DNA from: Morchella semilibera
Taxonomy: Eukaryota; Ascomycota; Pezizomycetes; Pezizales; Morchellaceae
Direction of reading: 5' to 3'
Length of the DNA stretch: 64,000 nucleotides
NCBI GenBank assembly: GCA_009192285.1
Contig: WBVU01000003.1
Location: forward strand, 4,185,973 to 4,249,972
Position 1 is the first letter of the stretch. Each line of letters opens with the position of its first letter. The position numbers were made by a program, and so were the translations under genes. This document shows positions 51,144 to 62,558 of the stretch, piece by piece. The notes under the pieces were generated by a model, which searched no databases, was not told where the DNA came from, and saw nothing but the letters and a program-made list of their open reading frames with translations.

Positions 51144-54100
51144 AAATAATAAAAAAGGGAAACGGAAGGGGAATGGGGGAACAACAAAAAAAGGGGCGCC
51201 AATTCCATTTATTCTTTACTATTACTTTTTTTACGACGACACTTGACATTCATGATCATCGAATGGGCAGCATTGCGATGTACGAATTCGTTGCAATGCT
51301 GCCTAACGGCACGGCCGGCAATCGGGTCTCGGATTCACTTTTCTTTTTACTTATTCTTCAACCACCATCTTTCGACCCCGGGATAACTTTGGATTTACGG
51401 CGCCGTATGCTGAGGATATACCTGTGGGTCGGCTATAGATCAACGTTGAAGATGAGCTAGAAAGAGAGGGATTAATCCGGGACCTGGTTCCCAAGCCGTT
51501 GTAATGGTAAGCCGACTACGAGATATATGATATTTTTGTACTTTTACTACTTTTCTTTTTGCTTTTTTATCATTTGTCTTTTTCATTCATTGCGAGCGGG
51601 GATCCCGGGAGTCTTGGTTTTTTTATAGCGGTGTTTTCTTTGTTTTCTTGTTTTCTTTTCTTGTTTCTTTGCATCGTTGGGGATTTCTAGACTGGGGTGT
51701 TGTACTACTACCATATCTTTAAAGGCGCTTGTTAGGCCACTAATACTCTAAAACGGATTTTGATATTAAACTCAATCGATTGTCCAAACTCGTTTCCACT
51801 GTGTAACCTAAGAGTGTTTCACTGATCCATCAATCTAGCCCAGCAACCCTAAACCTTAAACCTGTCTTACGCATAACATAAGTAATGCTTCTTTTTTCGG
51901 GTGGGCTATGCTCGGGCTCCGCACATTCGAAAGCCCGTGGCTTTCAATAACCGTTCGTTCCTTAATTTACATCCTTCAACTATGACTGCTAACCAGCATT
52001 TCTCAAACAGTCATAACCACCTGCCTGCCCACCCTTGCCCGCGACATTTGACCATCCGCGTGCCCAAAGGCCGTTTAATGCAACCGCGTGTACATGTGCC
52101 AATGGCACGCCGGGTGCGTGCCGCGGCGCAAAGACCAGAGCCGTGAAGACGTGATTTCGATCTGGAACCCGCGGAATCAACTGTTGTAAAGGATTAGGGG
52201 AATCTCGGGGGAAACGGCCGAAGATTAGGAATGGAGAGATATGGGGAAAAAAACTTGGGTCGCCCAGAACGAGGCATGCCAGTTCTGGGGCTTGAATCTA
52301 TGTCCCACTGATATGGATCCGAGTAAGCGTGGGGGCGGGTGGGTGAGGTTTCTAGAAGGTGTGGGGAGGGGACATGAGGGAGGGAGGGAGGGAGAGGGTA
52401 GGGAGGGAGTGAGGGGGGGGGTACATTGAACCGGGTTTCTTTCTTTTCTTTTCTTTGCTATAGCTAGGATCCGATATCGTACCACGTATCATATGGCTAG
52501 TTGGTAGGCGTAGTGAGGGGGGGATATGGCTATAATTATTTTTATTGTGGTGGTGAACCACCAGTCCCTCCGATTGTGTGTTTTTTTCTTTGTCGATGTT
52601 ACATACATGTAGTTGGGAATGTATGTTTGGGATGGACCTTTGGGGGAGGTATGACTCCTGCGACTCGGTCATTGGCTGGCTGGTGAGATATTTAGCTAAT
52701 ATCCTATACACATGTCGTAGCTATGATCTAGGGCCGTAAGAGGTAGTTACCGTACCAGTAGTAATAGTATAGTATGTAGTAGTGGTTAGGGTATGTAGTT
52801 GACAGCCACACACAGTGTGTCGGAGTAGCATGCGGATTCCGGTATGGAGAAAGTCAAGCCATGGCCATGCCAGCCTGCTGTGCTTCTAGGAATTCCCACG
52901 CTTACTAGGACACAGCGGCTGGTTCCGAATCTATACCTTTATCAAAACCAGGTTACCGGAACAGGCACAGGTACAGATATAGAGGAGCCTCAGAGGACTA
53001 GACTGCATGTATACACTACACCCGAGAACTTTGCGACTTTTGACTCCTAGACCTCCACCCCCTAGTCCTAGTCTCACATTTCTATTGTTTCGTGCCATTA
53101 TATACATGCATGTTGTATCTGATACTCTACATAAACTGGGGCGCATGCATCTCATACGCCGATATGGGGCGCTGCGCATGATCTACCATCACGGATAGAT
53201 ATAGATTTTCTTTCCCCTCTCTTTTCATCTGGTTCACTAGCTAGCTACTCTAGTTACATAGCTACATGTAGGCTGTGACCGACATTATACATACCCCTGA
53301 TCTTTGACATTGACATTGACATTGACACAACGATAGGCCCCTGGTCCTGGGCAACTTGACGTTTGGTATTTGCATGTATGAAGTCAGGGGTGTGGGTGTT
53401 ATTTTTAGAACGTTTGCCTAACGGGTCTCGGAGAATTTGAAGTCACGTGAAGTCGGTGTGGGTGTGCGGCGCATGATCTGGCCGCTACGTATGTTAATAA
53501 TATTATTGTATATAAACAAAAAATGGTTCGACTAAAGCGCCGATAGCTTAAGCTTACTTGTAGCTATAAGCCACCAACTCTATACTGATAACTAAACAGT
53601 ACACCATACACGGCCCATGACTGGCACCGGCGTGCTGGCCATTGCATTAATACATATGTAGTTGAGATCGACCTTGATGCTTGCTCGCGGTGAAATCCTA
53701 AGCTCCCGGAGTGATTACAAAGTAGCTGTATTGGTCATAAATCGGGGGTGAATGATACTCCGAGTTGAATATGTCCGCCCGCAGTGATTCATATTGCCTG
53801 GTTCTCACGCATAACTATGTAAGTATGTAACCAATTATCACTACATGTATTTGATATGTTAGCACGTCAGTTCAGAAAAGTATCGCTGCGGCTGGGAGCG
53901 GAAGGTATGCTTAGTGCTCCTAGATGCGCCGCCTCGCATAAATTGGGTTCTGTCTTTGTCCCCGCCCCCATCTTGCAGCCTGATACTTGAGCCCAGAAGG
54001 GAGATAAACTGGAGAGGGCGGCGTAGGTACATGTGCTTGTACTTACACACTAGTACAGATCCCGGTACCGATCATATCACGGCCCGCCGAGTCCCTGGAC

Positions 54101-56157
54101 CTCACCACCTAACATAACAGCAACAACATTCACTTGTATGTAATGTATACTTAGACGACTCCCCCAACTAGCGCCCGACCTCTCCCGCTCAACCAGCCCC
54201 AAACTATCACCACATTCTTTCCACCTCGAGGCTTAGCAGTCGTCTCCAAAAAAGAAAAAGAAAAGGAACCACAATTATATATACATATAAAGTATGTACA
54301 TGCCTCTAGCTAGTCCAGATCATCCGTAGCACAAGCAGGACAGACACCACTGACTGCTATGTATAATGTACTACATGTATTTTGATGATATTATAGTTGC
54401 TATACGAGGCTAGTCCTCGTCCACGCTGCATTAGCGTAATAATCAGTTATGCTGATATGCTTATTTATAGTAACTACATACATTAATTACTATCACTTCG
54501 CTATACTTCTTCATGCAGGGCCCTGGGGTTAGGGTTCCACGTGGTTGTGGCAGCTTACATGTAGTTACCTTGGCAACGTTTTTTTGTCTCCGGCTCGCGT
54601 GGGCTTTGACTTGACTTGACTTGACTTGACTTACCCATGTGAAGCATGTAGACTGTCGAGTCTGCCTGCCTCGGTTCGTAGATCCTCAAGGGTGATAATG
54701 ACAATATTAATGATAATGATAATGATGGTGATGATGGTGATGACGATGATGATGATGGGGTTCTTACGGACGTGTTTCAGGTGGGGGTGTTTTGCACTGT
54801 TACTTCCTTAAACTATGCCTATAAGATCTAGGGTGAGTCACGGATAGCTAAGGCCGGACGACGGTGACTGAGCTGTCTACCGATAGCTCTTTGAGGAAGC
54901 TGGCACGCATTACCGTACCGGCCTACTCATGATCAAACATAGGTAGGCCACTAGATCTTCTTCCCCACCATGCTATACGCACGGTAATATGTAGTATGGA
55001 GATCATGCGCGCGCCAGAGCTTCCATATACGAGCATGAACACTCACTCACGGCCTTCGCTTCTCGCATATCTTAGCGACTCCGATCCAACATGATGATCA
55101 GGGCGGAGCACGGACAGAAATGTCTCCAGGGGGATCATCCATATCACTTGTCCAGAGCGCGCAGACGTATAACCATGGATTTTTGTGTGCGAAGTTTCCT
55201 GCTGCTGTGAGTAAACTAACTACAATGTACGTACGTATATAGCTCAATTAGGTAAGTATGAGTGTATACTTATAATGTCACACTTTTTTTTTTTCCTTTC
55301 CTTGGAGCGACGACGGTTATCGGCTTCGGGAGGGCTGTGTTTAGACGGATGTCAACGTGACCTCTAATATGTAGTGCTCGGAGTCAGTTGTCTGTCTCTC
55401 TAATTAAACCCTAACCCACCACCTTTTGAAAAGCCGGACATTGTGCTTGTAGGTACACCACAATCACATATTTTCGGCGGTCGCCGCTCTGCGTATTGCG
55501 GGTTGGGTGGGTTCGGGGCTGTGACTTATATACATGTAGGTCTTGGGTTAGTGGGAATACCTAGGCCAATGTCAAATTGGGGTGTATGTATCTCTTGATT
55601 AGGATACATACTTACATGTACCCATATGAATATGGCTCATAAAAGATTGAAGCCTATATAGTCGCACCTCGCTATCCAAAATTCACAAAATCTCGTACGG
55701 GATATTAGAAGGGATCTGGATAGTGAACTGATTGTGCAATAAGAACTCCCAGAGAACATCGTATGGGACAGCAAGGGATCTAGCATATTGGGTTCAACCA
55801 TAGCAAGTACATACTTGAGGTGCGATTGCATATAATGGAACATTGCATTTGCTACTCTCCTACTACATGTGTGTTGAGATTGACTATTTAATCATTAGAG
55901 TGATTTGGCCAAGCCCTGTTTTTTAAATTTTGAATTTAAATTTTGAGTTCTTGGCGGGATTTTCACACCAAAAACTATCGCCAAGAACTAAATATTTAGA
56001 TTCAGAGGCTGTTGGCCAAATCGCTCTATTGATCCGTTCATTCCTTAGCTATACGATGCAACTTCCCGCCTATGATACCGTAAAGCCCCTAACAATCGGT
56101 CACCAACCCGAACCCTACTTGAACCCTCTACAGCACTACACCTCCCAGTACTAAGAA
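51144..56157. other. Gene-free stretch with one MITE
   Basis: No supportable gene. Holds MITE family 2 copy 2 (55897-56026), short tandem repeats (gacttgactt at 54607-54630, gatgatggt near 54710-54756, gacatt near 53305-53325), and eight TACATGTA octamers between 52604 and 55620. Confidence 0.55.
55897..56026. mobile_element. MITE family 2, copy 2 (130 bp)
   Basis: The terminal inverted repeats are agagtgatttggccaa and its complement ending ttggccaaatcgctct, flanked on both sides by ATT. The inner hairpin is gttcttggcgg and cgccaagaac. Same architecture as the copy at 17291-17422. It ends 132 bp from the stop codon of the IDO gene, so it lies in that gene's 3' flank. Confidence 0.78.
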
Positions 56158-58050
56158 CTACTGTTTGCGCTCCTCGCAATACTTTCTTTCCTCCTTCTCA
56201 AGGCTCAAAGTTTGTCTTTCAACAATCTCGCGTACATGTTCGACTTCCTTGGTAACGTGGCCCATCGCCGCTAGTATTTCGATCACCTTGACCTCAAGAG
56301 CCAAGACTGCCTTCAATTGATTGGGGAGCCACTGTCTTACTGTAAGTATACATATACGCCATCATCATGAGTAATGATAGATTAATATTTACCCTAACAA
56401 TAGGACTGCCTCCCGTTGCAGTCGGGTGTTGTGTCTTCTTAAGAATATACTCGCGAGTGAAGCACCAATGACGCCACCTAAAGTCGCGCACTTGATCGAC
56501 ACAAAGAAGATATAAAGCTAGTGCTATCAGCTAAAAAAAAAATTCTTTCATTGAAGCCAAACAAACACGTACCGGCAGACTGAGGATCGCGCAACGAGAA
56601 TTTCCGAACACCAACTGCGGTTGCAGACTCTTCGATCCACTCAAGGAATTCGCGATGATTACCAGGACGGTACTTGCGGAAGTCTTTGAGGATTTCCGTC
56701 AGTGGTGTATTAGGCATACCGATTTCGAGAAGGTTATCGCATAGAGGAACCTATATTGACGGGTCAGTTTTATGATCATTGCTGATAGATAATTTGTTCA
56801 ATTACCATGCTGTCATTGGCCCCAGACTCTCCACGAAATTTGAGGGGTTCGTCGGAAACCCCTTCATAAATGACGCCGTTTGGAAACATAGATTGAGACG
56901 CAATCCCGAATATAAACCTGTCTGACTTTAGCATCAAATACTAGGAATTCTTAACATATTACCTACGTTCGGAAACTGTTGTAATCGCCCGGCTTTGACT
57001 TTCCCCACATTTCTGGATACGGTTAGAAGAGCTCGCAATGGGAATTTTTTCACCGGGGCACTTCACCTACTTTCCATAGTAGCATTGATTATACGTAGGG
57101 TAGCCAATACTTGCCCAAGCCCCTCCCTGAAGGCTTCATGATTGCCCCCTCCCTGGCAAGCCCGAATGGTCTTTACGGCACCATCAATGAGCCCACCGCT
57201 GTGCTGTACCATGTCGACATGGACGAGTATGAATCCGGCTTCAGATGATGTGCGATCGAGACCGTGCTCAAAGGCACGTATGATTGCAAGATTATCATAA
57301 TTCAAGCCCTTGAGTGGGTTTAGGAGACGGTAATTGAACAGTGCATATGACCCAGCGTACTCCATGAAAGGTTGAAATCCTATACAAGGATGGGAGTACT
57401 TAACAACAAGTCACATATAGTTGAACCAAGGGTGGGGGATGGATACCAGTTCTATAAACAAGTTACGAGTTAGTAATCGCTACCTAATAAAGATCGGGAT
57501 AGTACTTACAATTTTGCGACTTTGGCGATGGGTAAGCTAATACACTTCGGAAGTATATCCCGTGCGAGTCCATAATCGCCATCCTTGAGATACTTATGAT
57601 GGCATGGCTCAAGCAAATATGCACTTGCTAGGAATGAGTAGTCCCTGTATAAAGCGTTAAGTACCACCTGATTATCTTTATATTTTTCGACAGCATCTAT
57701 AAGATTTGGGAACGATTCCTCAACAACATCGCCCAGACGGTATTCGGCGAGAAGACCAGGCGTCCCATCCTTCTTCTTAATAGGAAGTTGTTGAAGAATA
57801 TCCTCGAGGGCTGCAAACTCTGACGGAAGTTGGATTAAAGGTTCCTATCAAGTTAGTCGTTGTTATGATTATACTCACTAGGACAGTATCATAAAAAACC
57901 AGGGCACTAAAAGATTCAAAATACGTACCTGCCTAGGGAGAAATCCACGGGTTGTGCTGACCATGAACGGGGGAGGGAAGTGTCATCGGGGAAGGTATCT
58001 TCAAGGAGTGACTTGAATTCATTCACAGAAACTTGTGTTTGGTCTTGCAT
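56158..58050 (-). CDS. Indoleamine 2,3-dioxygenase (IDO) family, nine exons
   Basis: Haem enzyme opening the indole ring of L-tryptophan to N-formylkynurenine, first step of the kynurenine route to NAD. Exons: 57929-58050, 57510-57844, 57447-57451, 57071-57379, 56967-57012, 56806-56917, 56573-56750, 56393-56523, 56158-56331; all introns GT-AG, 49-84 nt. Family motifs in order: TRGFLPRQ, LASAYLLEPCHHKYL, FMEYAGSYALFNYR, LVHVDMVQHSG, MWGKSKPGDYNSFRT, FRGESGANDSM, RPGNHREFLEWIEE, RWRHWCFTREYI and TATGGSPIVRWLPNQL. The His in RWRHW aligns by eye with the proximal haem ligand of human IDO1. A Glu/Lys-rich tail follows. Exon 1 needs one more base, in the C run near 57969-57973, for MQDQTQVSVNEF to join TRGFLPRQ; with it the product is about 470 aa, and without it the frame stops early. 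Confidence 0.9.
57447..57451 (-). other. Five-nucleotide micro-exon of the IDO gene
   Basis: AACTG lies between an upstream intron (57452-57509, GTAAGT donor, TACTAAC branch site, TTTATAG acceptor) and a downstream intron (57380-57446, GTATCC donor, TATAG acceptor). Together with the TT left from exon 2 and the GA that opens exon 4 it encodes Leu-Thr-Gly, leading into FQPFMEYAG, as I recall for fungal IDOs. Skipping it would shift the frame. Confidence 0.72.
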
Positions 58051-59488
58051 GATTGGGGCAGATCGGGGATTTTGAAGTCCTGAATTTGAGAGTTTTGTTT
58101 GATGAGGAGTAGGCCCTCGGGATACTCTACAGGTTTATAAGGACAAAGAATAAAGCCAACTAGCTAATAAAAATTAACGAAGCCAGATAGGTGATAGGAA
58201 ATCAACGATACAAATCACACGACACCATTAAGGAAATACGGTTAAAACCGGGCCAACATTTTGAAGTCGGGCCAATATTTTTTATAGTCGGGCCAATTTT
58301 TCGAAGAGTTATTAATTAATATCGTTAGCAAACAATTTTCGTTGGGTAACAGAATCGTTAGTCCCACTGGGCACGTCACGATTTGTAGGCCCGAGGTTGA
58401 TTAAAGAGGGTTAGGGGATCCTTAGCGTTGTAATCGTCGGTATTCTAGCCAGTCAACTGTAGGATCAACTAATGTCAACGCGCAAGGAAGTTAAACCAAG
58501 CCTTGGAAGATGTCACGAACCCCGTGGCTTCAAGACCGAAAGTAGGTTGTAGGTATGTACACACTAAACTCTAATGTCGAAGATAAGCAAAAGAAACGAC
58601 AGGAAGACATATCCGGGTGAATCAAAGAACCCGAGCCGTGTTACCGTAAACCAGACTCTCATTGGCGGGCTCTATCAATGACGAGGTAGAGGTACACCTT
58701 TGCAACCCGTGCAGGGGGGCCATATCTCGTGCTTATCCTTCGTATCTAAAGTACTCTTTGACAACTGTGTGGTCAGCTCGATCTAAGACTGAGGGAAATA
58801 CTTTAAAGATACCAACAGCCTTTATAATATACCGAACATAACTTTTAATACCGTCAGGTGCTCGAGTTTAGTCGATGTTCTTTAGACTTAAGAGGCCCGT
58901 AGCGAAAAGGCTAGAAACGGGTTTTCGCGGAGGTTTGTCTAGAGTATTGAAAATAGCTTTGATCGTGAGGAAGACTGGTTCTCGGGTGCTGACTGTGTTG
59001 GTGGATCTTACATCATGGAAGCCGTAACAAATGTTCGGCAAGCCGGTCATTTTTCGCTCTACTCGTGACTTAAGCCTTGCTCCGCTGCATGGCTATCACA
59101 AGCATATTTGGCTTTTGATCAGCACACCAATCCGCACTTCGCATATTTGTTAGCCTCTGGCTAGCCACTAGTTTAAGAACTTACACTGAAAACAAATTAT
59201 ATACCCGAATGATGATATTTCCTCGAGGGGAAAAGACGACCTGGGGGCTATAAAATAGGTGAGAGAGACAAACTCTCTGTTAACCAAATAAGTGCCAATG
59301 AAGATGATAGATTCTTTGGGCGTTTATATACACCGCTTCATTCCCTGTATTAGCTTCTAGTCACTGTGTCGGATTCCCCCGATCTCATCTAACCCGTTGC
59401 TCACAGCTAATACCAAATTTCTTCTCATCTTTCCGGTCTCTCACATAACATCACTGTTTTATACCCACGGTAATAGAGAGTATTCTGG
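58051..59488. other. Intergenic stretch, no gene
   Basis: Upstream flank of the IDO gene and downstream flank of the secreted-protein gene. A short imperfect triple repeat of gtcgggccaat lies at about 58247-58300. Nothing else identified. Confidence 0.5.
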
Positions 59489-60743
59489 TCACGTTTGAAG
59501 TTCATCAGCTTTCCTTACTTTTCTATACTTTACAGTAAATCTTTGGATATTACTCACCCCCGAAAATGCCTCTCTAATAGCACCTTCAACCAGATATCTT
59601 GGCGACATCGGCCTATGACCGCTAGCCTCCATGATATATCCCGTTTCTGGATCAGCGACCTGTCTGCATTTCCATCCTGTTGTAATCCCACGCCTATTCA
59701 TCGCCTTGTGCAGCCGTTTGCACCCAGCTTGATCATCCCATGACGGTCCCCAAGTGATCTTGAAATCGCTATAGAAGAGCCGAGAGCGTGTGATGCAGCT
59801 AACTTCAAGTACAGCCATAGGCTTGTCTTCTGTGCCTGGAAAAGAAGGCCGGGTTCCGGGACCCTCTAGGTACTTTGCTGTTGTGAAAGGCATTGGGTCG
59901 TGAAGCCGGTTCTTGGCATGGGATTTTGTGGGGAATATTATGGTCATCAGGGGGTCTGATCGAGCGGATGCAGTAGAACTAGAGATATGCGTGCGTGTGG
60001 GACCTTCCACTTCTACCGTTTTGCCTCCTGGAGGTCCCTGGTCTTTAAGATCGGTGCCAACAACGTCGGGTTCATGCCTGAAGCCGGGGGGTTGAGTAAC
60101 GCCGGGAAAACTTTGGCTTTCAGTTGGGGTTACTTTTTCTGGTTCGACAGTTACGGTTGTTGTAGTCGGAAACTGTCCAATATCTTTGTAACTGCTTATA
60201 GTTCCGAGTAGAGGTCTGGTTGTATTTCGGTATATTGGGTCAGATCTGAACCGCCCATCTGGTTGTGGAATTGGAAAAGGTCCTGGTACGGCTTCAGTCG
60301 GAGATAAGTCTTGATGAGCTTCTAGGGTTACTTTCACTTCAACTGGTGGGGAGCTGGAGGGAGGTATGGGCATTGAGGGGTATCCAGTGACGGTAACAGT
60401 TACTATAAACGGTTGATTATTAATTAATACCAATAAACCTCATTCCCTCCCCCTTCTTTTGGATATACCCGTTGTCGTCACACGTCCACCACATCCCCAC
60501 CCTTCTTCTACAACGCACTGAATTTGTGGACCTCCTCGAAAGATTCATGCCAGTTAGCAACATTATCAAGGAGTGGGGAGGACTAGGGAAAGATTTACCC
60601 CCATCCCAGCCATAATGAATCCAGGAACACCATTCATCAGGAACCCTGCAGCGATACGGCTCCATAAAGTCAGGTTCGTCAGGGGATGACGAGACATAGC
60701 GAGTAATGATAAGAGCAAAGATAAGAAGTATATGTTTCTTCAT
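59489..60743 (-). CDS. Secreted protein of unknown function, about 374 aa
   Basis: Three exons: 60599-60743, 60469-60534, 59489-60402; GT-AG introns of 64 and 66 nt, phases consistent; the second intron removes an in-frame TGA. ATG 60743 opens a signal peptide (MKKHILLIFALIITRYVSS). A short Cys/Trp region follows (YRCRVPDEWCSWIHYGWDGG, then CVVEEGWGCGG), then a Thr/Val/Pro-rich stretch (TTTVTVTVTGYPSMPIPPSS) likely to be O-glycosylated and flexible. The last third looks folded: CITRSRLFYSDFKITWGP, a Cys near AGCKRLHKAMNRR, GWKCRQVADPETGY, then HRPMSPRYLVEGAIREAF. A perfect GTGAGT donor at 59557 suggests one more intron near the C-terminus, so the last 20 residues are uncertain. No family recognised; a small secreted or surface protein is the best guess. 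Confidence 0.68.
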
Positions 60744-62558
60744 TGTCGATCTGGAGGGTGAAATGAATGTTTAATTCTCGTGAAACTTTGCAGCGTACCC
60801 TACTTCGTATGAAGACATCAATTGCGATTGGTGACGTGTTCCCGAGCTAGAGTAGTTACACCTATATGTAATTAATCCAAAGAACATCTACTTAGGAAGT
60901 ACATGTAGTTACTTACATGTAGTTTTGTCCCTTTCTCCTCATCTCCACGACCCCTAAATACTTCAACCTACCGAGAATAGCCTATCTATTCAACACAATT
61001 CAACCAATGAATTAATCAATATCCAGTTCAAGTTATGAACCCGACCGAGTGACACCTTGTGAAGATTAAATCATCCGCATGTAATCGCATCCGGCAATTT
61101 CTTGGCAACTCTCGCCCGATAACGGTCAGCACTTTCATGGTGCCAAGGCCTCAAAAGTTTCCATGACTAGGGAACATGCACAGGTGGGAACATCAAAAAT
61201 CCCAAAGCCGCGATGGCTTTGGAAAATGGCGCTCACATTCAGGCCAACCACATCAATCCTGCAAGCCTCAAAACAAGCCCACCCACACCAAAACGCCATT
61301 ACAGCTCTTGTTTGCACGGAGAGTATGTCTCCCCATAAGGCTGAACACAGTGAAAGTTCTATCTCAGCCCCTCCACGTAAAAACAATATCAGTTCTACTG
61401 CTCACAACAGCACTCATCCCCGGTTGGAGCCGGTCGGCCCCACATTTGTTAATTGATCAACTCGGCATTCTTCCAAGATGTCTCTGCTGTCCGAAATAGC
61501 CTCTCGCGCTAAAGATTCAGCTGTTTGGTAACATATCGCGCCAAAAAAGGTACCAATCTGATTATGGCCTGATATTTTATCCTTGATCTGATCTAATTTA
61601 GAGCATCCAGGGCTAAAGAAAACTCCCGATCGGAAAGGGCGAAGGCCTTGGTTCTCTGCGCAGCTGAAGAAGCTTGTGTTTGGGACCCTCAAATCTCCAC
61701 AAAACGCAACCCAAAAAGAAACCTACGATGGGCCGAGGCCGCGTCATATAACGTGGATATGTACCAAGGCCCGAAAAACTTGCTACCGAAACCCGACTTC
61801 AAAGACAGTTCAAAACAGGGGTTGATGCATCGGGTCACAAATGTTCATTGATGGGGTGAAAAGGTCAACGTCACAAGAGACACTTATGATCTTGTGGAGT
61901 TTCTTTTTTTTTTCCTTCAACGGTCATTTGAGACCTATCATCATCCTCTCTTCTGGTTTCTTTTTGAAGTCTGGGTTTTGGTGAGCTTTCCGGTTTTTGG
62001 GGATATCTAACTAAGTAAATTAGTAGCTTCGCCCAATTAGGTTTTTTGTTAAGGGTGTATGATTAATTGGTGAGTGCAGTGCGCCTCTGGCTAGCGACTC
62101 TTGGGGATCTAACTGACCTAAGATGAAGTATTTAAACAAACATTTATTAAAATACTATAGTTAAGAAGGTTTTGTGCTATTTTTGAATATTGTGGAATGC
62201 TATCTAGAGCGCTATATTTAAGATCGGGTGCGGGCCAAATGCTACAACGTTAATGAACCTGAAAACGAACACTTTCAATATTTTGAGTAGTAAGGTTGAG
62301 GTAGTTTCTGGAATCTAAGATCAACCAACCCTTGTCCGTCGCAGTCGACTATCACTCGACCGAAAGCCACTTCTCACTCGGCCGTATCCAGTACTCTCAC
62401 TCGGCCGTATCCAGTACTCGCTTAGTCGTTCAAAGGGTTCCAACACAACCCAACAACCACTGATATCTCGCCGAAAGCAGCTCGTTCGCTGCATTCAGAA
62501 AATTCTAGCACATTAACACGGTTGGATTCTTAATTCTTGTGCCTACATAAATCATATA
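60744..62558. other. Intergenic stretch; weak decayed ORF on the minus strand
   Basis: Two TACATGTA octamers (60900, 60914) and a 23-bp direct repeat (62372-62417). On the minus strand 61135-61692 stays in one frame broken only by two TGA codons near 61400; composition is protein-like but I recognise no domain, so I do not call it a gene. Confidence 0.45.
62372..62417. repeat. 23-bp direct repeat, two copies
   Basis: Two exact adjacent copies of a 23-bp unit beginning tctcactcggccg; partial copies (tatcactcgaccg before, cgcttagtcg after) flank them. It lies about 140 bp upstream of the DUF924-like gene and could be a promoter repeat. Confidence 0.7.

Noticed and set aside
29970-54540. Telomere-like ggttagggttagg words (about 29970, 39700, 54530)
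   Set aside because: Each is a single or double unit, not an array.
61135-61692. Minus-strand ORF pair in one frame with two TGA codons
   Set aside because: No domain recognised and no splice pair that removes both stops; kept only as a note.
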